Positions 27,968 through 37,835 of a DNA stretch of 64,000 nt are shown one piece after another. The stretch is taken from assembly GCF_003814915.1 (NCBI RefSeq), contig NZ_RKQK01000004.1, forward strand, positions 237,142 through 301,141, in the 5' to 3' direction. The notes beneath the pieces are model-generated. The model searched no databases. It saw only the letters and a list, made by a program, of their open reading frames with translations, and was not told where the DNA came from. How positions within the stretch are numbered: position 1 is the first letter of the stretch; the number at the start of each line of letters is the position of its first letter. Made by a program: the position numbers and the translations under genes. This stretch comes from Pacificibacter maritimus (lineage in GTDB: Bacteria; Pseudomonadota; Alphaproteobacteria; Rhodobacterales; Rhodobacteraceae).

Positions 27968-29152
27968 ATGACGTCTCAGTGTTCAGCAGTTTTACCGCAT
28001 ATCGATAATCCAGAAAAACCTAAGGTCTTTGTGCATCGATCCCGTAAAGACCGTATCAATGCGATCTTCGACGGATTTCTCCCAAAGGCAACTGAACAAT
28101 TCGCGACACAAGATATCGGCCTGCGTTTATTTGGCCCGCCATGCGATCCAGTCGCCCTTCGCTTGGCTGCTGCCTCTGGCAATAAAGTCAAAAAATCAGG
28201 CTTGGCACTCAGTTTAAAAACGCGCTTTCTGAAAGGCCAGTTCAATTGGGCAGACCACCTTATTGCACAGCACGATCCTGACTTTGTTGTGGTTTGGAAC
28301 GGTATCAAAGGCCATCGACGTGTTCTTGCTCAGGCTGCAATGCAACGCAACGTACCCATCGTCTATTTCGAAGAGGCGCCTCTTCCCGGACGTGTCACAG
28401 TTGATTTCGTGGGTGTAAACTATGGCAATAGTCTTCCGCGACGCGCAGATTTTTACACCGCTTGGGCGCTGGAGAAACAGATCGACCTGTCGCATTGGCG
28501 TCGCTTGGGTGCGGCGATGCAGCCACGTGGCGCCGCGCGTGCGGATGTGGCGCAGCAGGCGGCGGATGCAAGCCTATCGTCAGAAAATTTCATCTTTTGC
28601 CCACTTCAAGTGCCCGGCGATAGCCAAATTAGCATCTATGGCAAATGGATTTCGTCGGTCGAGCACATGATCGACGTGCTGTCTGAAGCGTCCAAATCGC
28701 TTCCAGACGGTTGGCATTTGCGGATCAAAGAACATCCCTCTGCGCGGGTGTCGTTTGGCGACAAACTGACAACGCTGACGACCGATAAGTTCCGCGTCGA
28801 CAATGTTACAAACACGTTTGAGCAGGTCGCTGCCTCTAAGGCTGTGATAAATGTGAACTCCTCTGTGGGGTTGCAAAGCTTCTTTTTCGACAAGCCTGTG
28901 TTGGTGTTGGGGCACGCGTTTTATGCCTTTGACGGGACTGCGACAGAGGTTTCATCCGTCGCGGAACTCGGTCAATTGCTATGTGCGCCTGAGGATCTTG
29001 GATATAACGCGCAAACCCGAGATGGGTTGATGAGTTATCTCGACCATAGCTATTTGCCAGATGAGCAGGCCGTCAAAAACGGCGAATATACTTTGCAAGA
29101 TATGATCGCGCGGGATCGGGACCGCGACCGAATTTTGGCGTCTTTAGGCTGA
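27968..29152 (+). CDS. Capsular polysaccharide export/biosynthesis-like protein (KpsS/KpsC-type)
   Basis: A 394-residue protein resembling the capsule_synth (KpsC/KpsS) family of Kdo-transferase-like enzymes that start group 2 capsules. Segments supporting this are VVWNGIKGHRRVLAQAAMQ, VPIVYFEEAPLPG, FIFCPLQVPGDSQI, LRIKEHPSARV and the NVNSSVGLQSFFFDKPVLVLG loop near residue 300. No other capsule gene is nearby, so it may be a solitary homologue. The start at 27968 is chosen because the frame upstream (from 27890) is poorly coding-like; ribosome site GGATGGG is weak. Confidence 0.7.
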   Translation: MTSQCSAVLPHIDNPEKPKVFVHRSRKDRINAIFDGFLPKATEQFATQDIGLRLFGPPCDPVALRLAAASGNKVKKSGLALSLKTRFLKGQFNWADHLIAQHDPDFVVVWNGIKGHRRVLAQAAMQRNVPIVYFEEAPLPGRVTVDFVGVNYGNSLPRRADFYTAWALEKQIDLSHWRRLGAAMQPRGAARADVAQQAADASLSSENFIFCPLQVPGDSQISIYGKWISSVEHMIDVLSEASKSLPDGWHLRIKEHPSARVSFGDKLTTLTTDKFRVDNVTNTFEQVAASKAVINVNSSVGLQSFFFDKPVLVLGHAFYAFDGTATEVSSVAELGQLLCAPEDLGYNAQTRDGLMSYLDHSYLPDEQAVKNGEYTLQDMIARDRDRDRILASLG

Positions 29153-29186
29153 GTATTGTTTCTGAAGATCAGCTGCAGACAAACAA

Positions 29187-29214
29187 AAAGCCCCGCAGTC
29201 GTCTGCGGGGCTTT
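29187..29214. terminator. Bidirectional Rho-independent terminator
   Basis: A perfect 12-bp stem (AAAGCCCCGCAG with CTGCGGGGCTTT) around a TCGT tetraloop, with A- and T-rich flanks on both sides. It lies between the converging capsule-like gene and pnp and can serve both. Confidence 0.9.
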
Positions 29215-29237
29215 CTTAGTCTTAAAGAGCGATCTGA

Positions 29238-31367
29238 TTACTCAGCTTTTTCTTCAACGATTTCTTCGCCAGTTGTTTGATCAACCATTTTCATGGCCAA
29301 ACGCACTTTGCCGCGGTCGTCAAAGCCCAAGAGTTTAACGAAGACTTCTTGGCCTTCCTTCAAAACGTCAGATGGGTGGTTCAAGCGACGGTTCTCGATT
29401 TGAGAGACGTGCACAAGGCCATCGCGTTTGCCGAAGAAGTTCACAAAGGCACCAAAGTCTACAACTTTGACAACTTTACCTTTGTAGATCTTGTTTTCTT
29501 CAGGCTCTGCAACAATGGAGTGGATCATGTCGTAGGCAGCTTTGATCGCAGCCGCATCAGAAGATGCGATTTTGATGATGCCTTCGTCGTTGATATCGAC
29601 TTTCGCGCCAGATGTTTCAACGATTTCACGGATCACTTTACCACCGGAACCAATCACTTCACGGATTTTGTCCGTTGGGATCTGCATGGTTTCGATTTTT
29701 GGTGCGTGCTCAGAGAAGCCAGACGCTCCAGACAAAGCTTTGTTCATTTCGCCCAAGATGTGCATGCGGCCTTCTTTGGCTTGTGCCAAGGCTTTTGCCA
29801 TGATCTCAGGTGTGATGCCCGCGATTTTGATGTCCATTTGCAAAGATGTGATACCGTTTTCAGTACCAGCAACTTTAAAGTCCATATCGCCCAAGTGATC
29901 TTCGTCACCCAAGATGTCAGACAAGATAGCGTATTCGCCGTCGTCTTCCATGATAAGACCCATAGCAACACCAGCCACAGCAGATTTAAGCGGAACGCCC
30001 GCATCCATCATGGACAAGGAGCCACCACAAACAGACGCCATTGAAGACGAACCGTTTGATTCAGTGATCTCGGACACAACGCGAACAGTGTATGGGAAAT
30101 CAGTTGCAGCAGGCAAAACAGCCTGAAGCGCGCGCCATGCCAGTTTACCGTGACCGATTTCACGACGACCTGGGCCAGACACACGACCAACTTCACCCAC
30201 AGAGTAGGGAGGGAAGTTGTAGTGCAACATGAAGTTAGATTTGAAGTTGCCGTGCAACGCGTCGATGAATTGCTCGTCGTCGCCTGTGCCCAATGTGGTC
30301 ACAACCAAACCTTGTGTTTCGCCGCGTGTAAACAAAGCAGAGCCGTGTGTGCGTGGCAAAATACCAGTTTCAGAAACGATAGGACGAATTTCGTCCAACG
30401 CACGACCGTCGATACGTTTGCCTTCGCGCACAACAACACCGCGCAAAACGGAAGACTCAAGGCCTTTCAAAGCGGAACCAAGGTTCGCATCTTCAAGCTG
30501 ATCTTCGGTCAAAGTCGCCAAGATCGCTTCTTTTGCAGCAGAAACAGCCGCAACACGTTCTTGTTTGTCTGTGATCGCGTAAGCCGCTTTCATCGCGTCT
30601 GTGCCAGCCGCTGCGACAGCAGCAGACAACTCAGAGTACTCAGGCGCTTCGAATTCGAATGGTTCTTTGGCGGCATCTTCAGCCAAGTCGATGATCAAGT
30701 CGATCACAGGCTGGATTTGCTCGTGGGCAAAGTTCACAGCGCCGAGCATTTCTTCTTCGTTCAGCTCGTAAGCTTCGGATTCAACCATCATCACGGCATC
30801 TTTGGTACCAGCCACAACCAGATCAAGACGTTGATCAGGGTTGTTGCGTAGGTCCTGCATGTCGTCGACTGTCGGGTTCAAGATGTATTCGCCATCTTCA
30901 AAACCAACACGCGCACAAGCAATCGGGCCACGGAACGGCGCGCCAGAAATTGTCAAAGCAGCAGAGGCCGCGATCATCGCAACAACGTCAGGGTCGTTGA
31001 CAAGATCGTGTGACAAAACTGTACACATCACCAAAACTTCGTTTTTGAAGCCTGGAACGAACAAAGGACGGATCGGACGGTCGATCAGACGCGCTGTCAA
31101 AGTCTCTTTTTCAGTTGGGCGTGCTTCGCGTTTGAAGAAGCCACCTGGAACTTTACCAGCCGCGTAGTATTTCTCTTGGTAGTGCACAGTCAGAGGAAAG
31201 AAATCCTGACCAGGCTTTTGTTTGCGAGCAAAGGTCACGTTGGCCATGACAGATGTTTCGCCCAAAGTGGCGATCACTGTGCCGTCAGCCTGACGCGCAA
31301 CTTTACCTGTTTCCAGTGTCAGCGTTTCTTCGCCCCACTGGATTGATTTTTTCACTTCATTGAACAT
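29238..31367 (-). CDS. pnp: Polyribonucleotide nucleotidyltransferase (PNPase)
   Basis: A 709-residue 3'-5' phosphorolytic exoribonuclease of the degradosome. Two RNase PH-like domains (about 1-230 and 310-540) carry conserved catalytic blocks, such as [15 protein letters not shown] and the [21 protein letters not shown] region. They are followed by the KH domain ([15 protein letters not shown]) and the S1 domain ([28 protein letters not shown]). Length is normal. Start at 31367 with AGGAT upstream. The leader carries two hairpins (31386-31442), consistent with feedback control. Confidence 0.97.
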   Translation of the reverse strand: MFNEVKKSIQWGEETLTLETGKVARQADGTVIATLGETSVMANVTFARKQKPGQDFFPLTVHYQEKYYAAGKVPGGFFKREARPTEKETLTARLIDRPIRPLFVPGFKNEVLVMCTVLSHDLVNDPDVVAMIAASAALTISGAPFRGPIACARVGFEDGEYILNPTVDDMQDLRNNPDQRLDLVVAGTKDAVMMVESEAYELNEEEMLGAVNFAHEQIQPVIDLIIDLAEDAAKEPFEFEAPEYSELSAAVAAAGTDAMKAAYAITDKQERVAAVSAAKEAILATLTEDQLEDANLGSALKGLESSVLRGVVVREGKRIDGRALDEIRPIVSETGILPRTHGSALFTRGETQGLVVTTLGTGDDEQFIDALHGNFKSNFMLHYNFPPYSVGEVGRVSGPGRREIGHGKLAWRALQAVLPAATDFPYTVRVVSEITESNGSSSMASVCGGSLSMMDAGVPLKSAVAGVAMGLIMEDDGEYAILSDILGDEDHLGDMDFKVAGTENGITSLQMDIKIAGITPEIMAKALAQAKEGRMHILGEMNKALSGASGFSEHAPKIETMQIPTDKIREVIGSGGKVIREIVETSGAKVDINDEGIIKIASSDAAAIKAAYDMIHSIVAEPEENKIYKGKVVKVVDFGAFVNFFGKRDGLVHVSQIENRRLNHPSDVLKEGQEVFVKLLGFDDRGKVRLAMKMVDQTTGEEIVEEKAE

Positions 31368-31385
31368 GAATTCAGCATCCTAATT

Positions 31386-31442
31386 GGGAGTGCCCTGACC
31401 CCTGTCAGGTCTCCCGTTATATATGGCGGCCCCATTGCCGCC
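31386..31442 (-). promoter_or_regulatory. Two stem-loops in the pnp leader
   Basis: GGGAG-TGC-CCTGAC (31386-31399) pairs with GTCAGG-T-CTCCC (31404-31415), an 11-bp stem with a small bulge. GGCGGC (31425-31430) pairs with GCCGCC (31437-31442). In E. coli, RNase III cleaves a stem in the pnp leader and PNPase then represses its own synthesis; the same design is inferred here. The 307-nt region up to the SGNH gene holds no other gene that I can see. Confidence 0.5.
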
Positions 31443-31674
31443 GATCCCTCTATCTTTACTTCACAGCGCGGGGACCGTCGCGCTACGTCTCAGATACTGT
31501 CGCCCTTATACTAATTCATGCGGTTTGGGAAGTAATCTATGCCAATAGGGGCTAAGGAGCATGGCCCTGTTCCGATAAACAATCTGTTTTTGATCTATAC
31601 TCTAGCTTGATAGAAGACCTTTAGCTTAGAATACGACTTGAGCTGTTCGTCTTCATTGAAAGGAATCTGTGTTT

Positions 31675-32391
31675 ATGCGATCGATGGTGTTGTGCCTATG
31701 CGTGCTATTCACGGGCGTTTTCATGCCCCTTTTCGCGCAGGCTCAGGCAGTTCAAGCTGAAAGCAGAATCCTAGCGATTGGCGACTCATTGATGGCTTGG
31801 CACATGGCCTCTGGTGCATCTATTGCCGATGCCGCAGCCGAGGTTTTGGGCGAACCCGTGATCAACAAATCTGTCGGCGGCGCCAAAATCATTCATGCGC
31901 TGCCCATCACAGGTGCGCTTGGCATGAAAATTGCCAGCCAATTTTCAAATGCTTCTAAAAGATTTGGCCCACAAGATTGGGTGATCATGAATGGCGGCGG
32001 CAATGACCTGTTTCTAGGCTGTGGGTGCAATGCCTGTGATCGCCGTATGGCGCGGATGATCAATCCCGAGGGTGCGGCTGGTGAAATTCCGCGCTTAGTG
32101 TCGCAGATCCGACAAACAGGGGCGCGCGTCGTCTATATCGGCTATTTGCGCAGTCCTGGTGTGGATTCCCTGATCGACGCTTGCCTGCCTATGGGCAATG
32201 AACTTGAAGCGCGTCTAGCCTTGATGGCCAAACGCGACTCTGGGGTTCATTTCCTATCGTTAGATGGCTTTACGGCGTCAGGCGATCGTTCAATGCATGG
32301 CGCAGATATGATCCACCCATCTCGTAAAGCGTCTAAAATCATCGGGGAAAACATCGCGCGGCTTATCCAAAAAGCAGACAAAACGCGGTAA
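31675..32391 (+). CDS. SGNH/GDSL-family hydrolase, exported
   Basis: A 238-residue secreted esterase-like protein. A signal peptide (MVLCLCVLFTGVFMPLFAQAQA region) is followed by block I AIGDSLMAWH with the nucleophilic Ser. Block III GGGNDLFLG and block V DMIHPS (catalytic Asp/His) complete the triad. A short Cys-rich insert (LGCGCNACDRR) directly after block III could form disulfides. Substrate unknown; acyl esters or acetylated polysaccharides are typical. ATG at 31675 is 9 nt after AGGAA; an in-frame GTG at 31669 is possible. Confidence 0.85.
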   Translation: MRSMVLCLCVLFTGVFMPLFAQAQAVQAESRILAIGDSLMAWHMASGASIADAAAEVLGEPVINKSVGGAKIIHALPITGALGMKIASQFSNASKRFGPQDWVIMNGGGNDLFLGCGCNACDRRMARMINPEGAAGEIPRLVSQIRQTGARVVYIGYLRSPGVDSLIDACLPMGNELEARLALMAKRDSGVHFLSLDGFTASGDRSMHGADMIHPSRKASKIIGENIARLIQKADKTR

Positions 32392-32412
32392 GCCAACACC
32401 CTGAACCTAAAG

Positions 32413-33189
32413 CTATTTTGATTGGGATTTCTGCGCCAGTTTTAACACAAGGCGTCGTGGGAGCAGTGGAACGATCCAGTTGACCAAAAAGCTGAATTTT
32501 GGATCGTTGACCGTAACCAGCTTGCCATTCATCATCGCGTCATAGCCATGCTTTGCAACGCTTGCAGCGGAGGCACCGCCCCCCTTGACCATCTGTGTTC
32601 CTTCTAAATTCGCGGCCGTTGCAAATCCTGTTTCCACATAGCCTGGCGCGAGTACAGTACAGGTGACCCCCTTTGGGCGCAGTTCTTGATCAATAGCTTG
32701 ACTAAAGGAATTTACGAAAGCCTTGGTCGCAAAGTAGGTCGCTTGATTGGGGCCAGGTAGAAACCCTGCGGTTGAGCCGACATTCAAGATCTTTCCACTG
32801 CCTTGCTGGCACATCTTTCTGCCAAATGTATGGGTTAAGGTGACCAGCGCGCGGATGTTCAAATCGATCATTGCCTGTTCGGCATCGAGATCGCGCTCAA
32901 CGTGCAGTCCATGCCCGCCAAATCCCGCATTGTTGATCAGGATATCGACTTGTAGCCCCGCGTCACCAACAGCTTTGATCAAAGCCTCTGCGCCGCCTTT
33001 GGCGCCAAGATCGATGGCGAACACATCCGCGGTGATGCTGTGCTTTGCTTCCAGTTCAGATTTCAGCGCCTCAAGTTCGCCCTTGCGGCGCGCCGTCAAA
33101 ATCAGATCGCCCCCCAAAGAGGCATGATAGCGCGCGAGTTCTTTACCGATGCCAGAGGAGGCGCCTGTTATGAGAGCAGTATGGGGCAT
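32413..33189 (-). CDS. SDR-family oxidoreductase (DltE-like)
   Basis: A 258-residue short-chain dehydrogenase with TGASSGIG at residues 8-15, NNAGFGG near residue 87, the catalytic serine in VGSTAGF and YFATK near residue 153. A hydrophobic C-terminus (NWIVPLLPRRLVLKLAQ) suggests membrane association, as in DltE/YqjQ-like members. It sits 411 nt downstream of rpsO on the same strand, between rpsO and pnp. Convergent with the SGNH hydrolase gene. Confidence 0.88.
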   Translation of the reverse strand: MPHTALITGASSGIGKELARYHASLGGDLILTARRKGELEALKSELEAKHSITADVFAIDLGAKGGAEALIKAVGDAGLQVDILINNAGFGGHGLHVERDLDAEQAMIDLNIRALVTLTHTFGRKMCQQGSGKILNVGSTAGFLPGPNQATYFATKAFVNSFSQAIDQELRPKGVTCTVLAPGYVETGFATAANLEGTQMVKGGGASAASVAKHGYDAMMNGKLVTVNDPKFSFLVNWIVPLLPRRLVLKLAQKSQSK

Positions 33190-33542
33190 GATGCGAACTT
33201 TCTTAATTGGGACATCCTATATCTGGGTGCAAATCAGATTATTTCAACGGCTCAACACATGCGATACGCCTTACCACAAATCTGGAGCATTGAGCGCTGG
33301 CACAGATGTGCTTGCGCCTTGGAATGGCGCGGCACCTTCCGCCGTCAAAGCTTGTCCAAACCAGCCCTCGGGGTAGCTCAAAGGGCAGGGCGCTTGCGCT
33401 AAAATGCCTTTAAAACATGTAAAGTGGGGCAGGCCGAAAGGTTTAAACTTTTGCAAACACGCGCCACAAAGCTGTGTAAAAGTTGCAAAGACGGGGTATC
33501 ACAACGCACGGCTGGGTAGGAAAAATTGTGAAATACAAATGC
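33190..33542. other. Intergenic region between SDR gene and rpsO terminator
   Basis: About 350 nt without a convincing gene. A 61-codon minus-strand frame (33271-33456) starts with TTG, has no ribosome site and is not recognised. Other frames here are also open for 40-60 codons, so coding is not supported. The SDR promoter must lie within it. Confidence 0.5.
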
Positions 33543-33570
33543 AAAAAACGCGCCCCAAGGGACGCGTTTT
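33543..33570 (-). terminator. Rho-independent terminator of rpsO
   Basis: An 11-bp stem with one mismatch (AAAACGCG.CC against GG.CGCGTTTT), followed on the minus strand by a T-run, about 30 nt after the rpsO stop codon. Confidence 0.85.
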
Positions 33571-33599
33571 CGTAGTCGTATTGCTGTAAAGCAGACCGA

Positions 33600-33869
33600 T
33601 TAGCGGCGTAGGCCGAGGCGCTCGATGAGCGACTGGTAACGTGCAACGTCTTTTGCTTTTACGTAGTCGAGAAGCTTACGGCGCAACGCAACCATTTTCA
33701 AAAGGCCACGGCGACCGTGGTTGTCTTTTTTGTGTGTTTTGAAGTGCTCAGTAAGTGTCGCGATGCGTGAGGAAAGGATCGCAACTTGAACTTCGGGTGA
33801 ACCAGTGTCACCTTCTTTCGTTCCGAATTCTTTGATAACGCGTGCTTTTTCTTCTGCAGTGATCGACAT
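33600..33869 (-). CDS. rpsO: 30S ribosomal protein S15
   Basis: An 89-residue S15 with the family-typical opening [16 protein letters not shown] and the conserved [22 protein letters not shown] and [19 protein letters not shown] segments, which contact 16S helix h20-h22. Length is exactly that of E. coli S15. Ribosome site AAAAGGAGAT lies upstream of ATG 33869. Its own terminator follows, so here it is separated from pnp, unlike the compact E. coli rpsO-pnp operon. Confidence 0.98.
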   Translation of the reverse strand: MSITAEEKARVIKEFGTKEGDTGSPEVQVAILSSRIATLTEHFKTHKKDNHGRRGLLKMVALRRKLLDYVKAKDVARYQSLIERLGLRR

Positions 33870-34021
33870 CGGGATCTCCTTTTAGGTTAGGGTACGAAGA
33901 CGGCACGTGCCGGGATGTCGTCCAGCAAGGCCCATGAATTATCCGTGCATTTCTACGCGGATGGGGGCGTATAGGCGGATTCTCTATAAAAGGGAAGTCA
34001 TTTGATCGTACCTGCGCGATG

Positions 34022-34315
34022 TCACCGGTCAGGCACTTCTATCATAATTTCTGCTGCGATCTGTTTGGCCCATTCCCCAATAATGGGAACGACTTCAATT
34101 TGGTTTAAGAAAAACCCAACAATAGACACCACAATAGTGGCCCCTGCGACCGAACCAAAGCCAAAGGCCAAACCGCGTAACATATTGAACCACATAAGTT
34201 TCCATGTCGAGTCGTGCAGTTGAACGAACCGATGTTGGTTCAATCGAGAAAGCTCGGCATTCAAGCTCGTCACTTGGTTTGCGAGAGTTTCAAAAGTGTC
34301 TTGTGGTGTGGTCAT
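34022..34315 (-). CDS. Small membrane protein, DUF5665-like
   Basis: A 97-residue protein with an N-terminal coiled-coil-like stretch (ETLANQVTSLNAELSRLNQH, about residues 9-28). A single hydrophobic segment follows, built around GLAFGFGSVAGATIVVSIVGFFL, and then IIGEWAKQIAAEI. This matches the DUF5665 family as I recall it; no function is known. It lies in the interval between truB and rpsO, upstream of rpsO on the same strand, with a weak AGAAAG ribosome site. Confidence 0.65.
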   Translation of the reverse strand: MTTPQDTFETLANQVTSLNAELSRLNQHRFVQLHDSTWKLMWFNMLRGLAFGFGSVAGATIVVSIVGFFLNQIEVVPIIGEWAKQIAAEIMIEVPDR

Positions 34316-34449
34316 ATGCGCTTTCTGTGTAATCGGTTTTGGAATTAACCTTTATTTGTAAATGCTTAGATAAAACTGTCCAAACAATTTATTTTGAGTA
34401 GTGGATGATTCGTGCTAAACGTCAAACGTGTATTTTAAAGAGGTGAGAA

Positions 34450-35832
34450 ATGCTAATTGCATTAGCGCTCCTAGGTATGTTGCCGGCAGCTTTCGTTTTC
34501 AGCGAGGGCATGTTCACGGAGTCTGAAAAGAGTGAAGACGCGGAAGACCGCACTGAAGCTGATTCAGAGATATCTCAAGCGGAAGCCTTGGATGCCTCCG
34601 ATGAAGGGCAATCCACCACCTCTAATGACGACACGCAAGAGGATGAACCTTTTGATTTTGTTACCGATGGGCAAGAGACTGACATTGAAGGCTTCGTTGC
34701 GGGCGAAGACACCCTAACATTGCATCTCACGGACGGCGGTAGTGGTGAATTTATTGTGGAGCCGATGCAAGATGAATCGGGTGACGCAATAGGTGTGAGT
34801 TTGAGCTACCTTGATGGCGATACCGAAACCACACTGAACTTCTTTGGGATGAACGAAGTCCCTGCCGACGATATTTCAGTCGGTATTACATCGCAAGATA
34901 CAGGCTTTGAAACGCTCTACTCGCTCACTGAACTAGGAGATTTTGGGGCTATTGAACCCAATGACCCTGAAGAGCCAGATACAGCGACTCCATCGCAGGA
35001 TTTATATGAGGAAGTTTTGGCGCCTTCCGACCCTGAAGAACCTGCGACAGCTGTTGCAGGCAATGAGGACGATGTTGTACTTGCGCCCAATGAGCCTGAC
35101 GATTCACCGCAACCTCGTTTTGTCGATCATGTGATGACTGCCGATAATACGACGCTTGTTTTGCCTGACAGCCCGTTTGAGGGGGGCGCTGATGCGTCAA
35201 TCGTCAATGTTGACGGGATCGTCACCATCGAAGCTACGTCGTCAGTGCACCGGATCACTGGGACGGATGGTGCTGATGCTGTCGGGCTTGGTGATGCAGC
35301 GGCCATTGTCGATGCTGGGGCTGGCGATGATCAAGTATTTTCTGGCGATGGCACTGCCATTCTATCTGGCGGAGCAGGAAATGATTTGCTTGTTGGGGGT
35401 AATGACACAGGCTCTGACTATCTTCTCAATGGTGGTGAGGGAAATGATACTCTGGCTGCAGGTGAAGCTGCAGCTTTCATGGTCGGCGGTGAGGGGACCG
35501 ATACATTGGTCGGCGGCGCTGGTGATGATACGCTCGTTCTTGACTCGTTTGATGTCGCTGAAGGTGGTGCTGGCGTAGACACGTTTTGGGTTTACGACAC
35601 ATCGGATTCGGGCACAGACTTTGCGCAGATCACTGACTTTCAGCAAGGGCAAGACATGTTACACGTCAGTATGCCAGCAAGTTCTGAATTGAGTTCAGGT
35701 GTTGATGTTCAGGTGACGCTGGCAGAAGATGGTGTATCATCGCAAGTCACGGTTAACGGCGAAACGATTGCCTTGCTGCATGGTGTTTCCAATATTGTTG
35801 CCAGCGACATCATCGTTGATTTTAACGCTTAA
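34450..35832 (+). CDS. Acidic RTX-repeat calcium-binding-like protein with N-terminal membrane anchor
   Basis: A 460-residue protein. Residues 1-20 form a hydrophobic anchor or signal ([20 protein letters not shown]). A strongly acidic low-complexity stretch follows (to about 75), then a beta-rich part. A set of imperfect repeats around DPEEPxTA lies at about 175-220. From about 290 to 380 there are RTX-type nonapeptides ([28 protein letters not shown]), which bind Ca2+ as a beta-roll. No type I secretion genes are nearby, and the N-terminal segment is unusual for RTX exports. AGAGGTGAG is upstream of the ATG. Not recognised beyond these domains. Confidence 0.78.
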   Translation: MLIALALLGMLPAAFVFSEGMFTESEKSEDAEDRTEADSEISQAEALDASDEGQSTTSNDDTQEDEPFDFVTDGQETDIEGFVAGEDTLTLHLTDGGSGEFIVEPMQDESGDAIGVSLSYLDGDTETTLNFFGMNEVPADDISVGITSQDTGFETLYSLTELGDFGAIEPNDPEEPDTATPSQDLYEEVLAPSDPEEPATAVAGNEDDVVLAPNEPDDSPQPRFVDHVMTADNTTLVLPDSPFEGGADASIVNVDGIVTIEATSSVHRITGTDGADAVGLGDAAAIVDAGAGDDQVFSGDGTAILSGGAGNDLLVGGNDTGSDYLLNGGEGNDTLAAGEAAAFMVGGEGTDTLVGGAGDDTLVLDSFDVAEGGAGVDTFWVYDTSDSGTDFAQITDFQQGQDMLHVSMPASSELSSGVDVQVTLAEDGVSSQVTVNGETIALLHGVSNIVASDIIVDFNA

Positions 35833-35842
35833 ATAACGACCA

Positions 35843-36352
35843 TCAGGTTTCCCAATGCTGTGGGTGCTCGCTGTAAGCGATGTAAAGAGGGTGCTTGGGG
35901 TGCCCCGCTTTGGATAACCCCAAGTGATACAAGGGGCGGTTTGTTCCTCGCAAAAGCGCCTCAACATCTGCTCCACGTCCGCGATGTGCGCCGTGAGTTC
36001 CCCACGCACAAATGATCACATCAGCCCAGTCTGTGTATTTCAGAATAGTTGTGTCATTTTCTGGCCCGATTGGATCTGCGGCTAACCGCATTTTACGTGG
36101 ATCAGTGTCCCGCCACGCAAATATGTTAGTAACGCAAAACGCGCCAAATCCTAAACTGCGTGCGCGTCGTTCACAGCGTTCAACTGTTGGATCGTTCTGA
36201 ATTTCAGTGGCGGTCGAGGGGTTCAACATCACAAACAGAACTTTGCGACCCGCGGGATCCCATTCACGCGTTAAGGCATAGCGATACGATTCGCAGTCTG
36301 AATAGTAGGCGGTTGAAGGTGCGTCACCTTTGGTGTGAGAACGTACAATCAT
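35843..36352 (-). CDS. DUF1643 domain-containing protein
   Basis: A 169-residue protein of the DUF1643 family. Its typical blocks are visible: LFVMLNPSTATEIQNDPTVERC, GFGAFCVTNIFAWRDTDP, VIICAWGTHGAHRGR and the C-terminal LGLSKAGHPKHPLYI. Function is unknown; members are often found in accessory regions. The ATG at 36352 is 49 nt after the truB stop. An in-frame TTG at 36397, 4 nt after truB, is a coupled alternative. Both ribosome sites are weak. The 3' end faces the RTX-protein gene. Confidence 0.85.
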   Translation of the reverse strand: MIVRSHTKGDAPSTAYYSDCESYRYALTREWDPAGRKVLFVMLNPSTATEIQNDPTVERCERRARSLGFGAFCVTNIFAWRDTDPRKMRLAADPIGPENDTTILKYTDWADVIICAWGTHGAHRGRGADVEALLRGTNRPLYHLGLSKAGHPKHPLYIAYSEHPQHWET

Positions 36353-36401
36353 GCTGCGAACTATGCTTTCCAAACGCTGCCTTGCCCAAACAATCAACCC
36401 G

Positions 36402-37307
36402 TTACAGGTTGAAAACCCGCGAAGGGTGCACCTCGCCTGACCTGTAAATACCCACCGCTACTGGCTGACCTTCGAAGGAAACCCAGACTTCATCGCCGAA
36501 TTCCGCGTTGCCGTTGTAAACCATGCCTGGATTCCCGTTGCGCAGTTTAGCAGCGCCTTCGGGCGTTGCGCGCAACTCTTCTAAGCTGCCCAACCCCTCG
36601 CTGACGGGCAAGAGATATTCATCTAGCTTTTCGGTTTTTGCTAAGTCGTTGATGACGTCGATTGTCACACCATCATCAGTTTCCCAAGGGCCAGACCATT
36701 CGCGACGCAGCCATTCAACGTGAGCGAAACAGCCCAAAGCTTCACCTAAATCCCGTGCGATAGAGCGAACATAGCCACCCTTGCCGCAAGTCATTTCTAA
36801 AAGCACATGATCCGTATCTGTACGCTCTATGACGAGCATCTCATCGACATATAAAGGTCGCGCCGCGATTTCAAAATCTTCGTCGTCACGTGCCAACTTG
36901 TATGCACGTTCGCCATCAATTTTCACGGCAGAAAATTTTGGGGGAACCTGCATGATGTCACCAACGAACTGCGGCAAAGCGGCTTCGATGTCAGCGGTGC
37001 TCGGGCGCAGGTCGCTTTCGTTAACCACTTCGCCTTCTGCGTCATCTGTGTTCGTCGCTTGACCCAAGCGTACAGAAAAGCGGTAGCATTTTAACGCGTC
37101 GGTAATGTAAGGCACGGTCTTTGTCGCTTCGCCCAAGGCGACGGCCAAAAGGCCAGTTGCTTCGGGATCAAGTGTACCAGCGTGACCTGCTTTTTGCGCA
37201 TCCATTGCCCACTTAACTTTGTTCACGACTGCGGTGGATGTCATGCCTGCAGGTTTATCAACGATCAACCAACCATGTAGGGCGCGGCCTTTTTTAGTCC
37301 GAGCCAT
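36402..37307 (-). CDS. truB: tRNA pseudouridine(55) synthase
   Basis: A 301-residue TruB that makes U55 in the T-loop of tRNAs. The N-terminal [15 protein letters not shown] and the motif [12 protein letters not shown], with the catalytic Asp47, are clear, as is the later [16 protein letters not shown] block. Length is typical. It begins inside the rbfA stop (TAATG), so the two are coupled, as in many bacteria. The DUF1643 gene follows on the same strand. Confidence 0.96.
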   Translation of the reverse strand: MARTKKGRALHGWLIVDKPAGMTSTAVVNKVKWAMDAQKAGHAGTLDPEATGLLAVALGEATKTVPYITDALKCYRFSVRLGQATNTDDAEGEVVNESDLRPSTADIEAALPQFVGDIMQVPPKFSAVKIDGERAYKLARDDEDFEIAARPLYVDEMLVIERTDTDHVLLEMTCGKGGYVRSIARDLGEALGCFAHVEWLRREWSGPWETDDGVTIDVINDLAKTEKLDEYLLPVSEGLGSLEELRATPEGAAKLRNGNPGMVYNGNAEFGDEVWVSFEGQPVAVGIYRSGEVHPSRVFNL

Positions 37308-37732
37308 TATTCCGTGCCGCTTTCTTCATCTGTGTCAGGTTTGTTCAGATCGCGTTGAATGCGTTCGTCTTGGAACAGTTTTCGCGTCGCATCCATGCGG
37401 TCGAATGTGTCATCCAATTCAAACCGTAATTCTGGAATATGACGGATGGTCAATGCTTTTCCGATGTGGTGCCGAATAAGCCCCTGACGTTTGCGCATAG
37501 CAGCCAAGGCTTCATCAGCGCCTTCACCACCTAGCGGTAGAATATATGCGGTGGCGATACGCATGTCGTTTGTTACGCGCACCTCACCTACAGTGATCGA
37601 CAGTGATGAGATCGCTGGATCATGAATTTCACCGCGTGCAAGCATCTCAGACAAACGTCTGCGGATAGCTTCGCCAACGCGAAGGGTGCGGTGCGAACCA
37701 TTTTGTCCGCCTGAATTTGTACGTTTAGCCAT
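37307..37732 (-). CDS. rbfA: Ribosome-binding factor A
   Basis: A 141-residue KH-type 30S maturation factor. Recognisable segments are [17 protein letters not shown] at the start, [24 protein letters not shown] in the middle and [17 protein letters not shown] (the AxG-kink region). Start at ATG 37732. The frame upstream (to 37921) overlaps dapB antisense and is rejected. Its stop overlaps truB by one base. Divergent from dapB across 103 nt. Confidence 0.93.
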   Translation of the reverse strand: MAKRTNSGGQNGSHRTLRVGEAIRRRLSEMLARGEIHDPAISSLSITVGEVRVTNDMRIATAYILPLGGEGADEALAAMRKRQGLIRHHIGKALTIRHIPELRFELDDTFDRMDATRKLFQDERIQRDLNKPDTDEESGTE

Positions 37733-37835
37733 GATAGCGAAATAGTATTGATTGCACTGCGTTGCAAGCGAGGCTTTGCCAAAGCTGCAAAGGCAGGGTA
37801 AACCTCGGCGCAAATTTATGCATAGGAGCACCCAA

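Noticed and set aside
29277..30044. A 255-codon plus-strand frame inside pnp
   Set aside because: It is antisense to a complete PNPase and has no domain character.
33271..33456. A 61-codon minus-strand frame downstream of rpsO
   Set aside because: It starts with TTG, has no ribosome site, matches nothing I recognise, and other frames in the same stretch are equally open.
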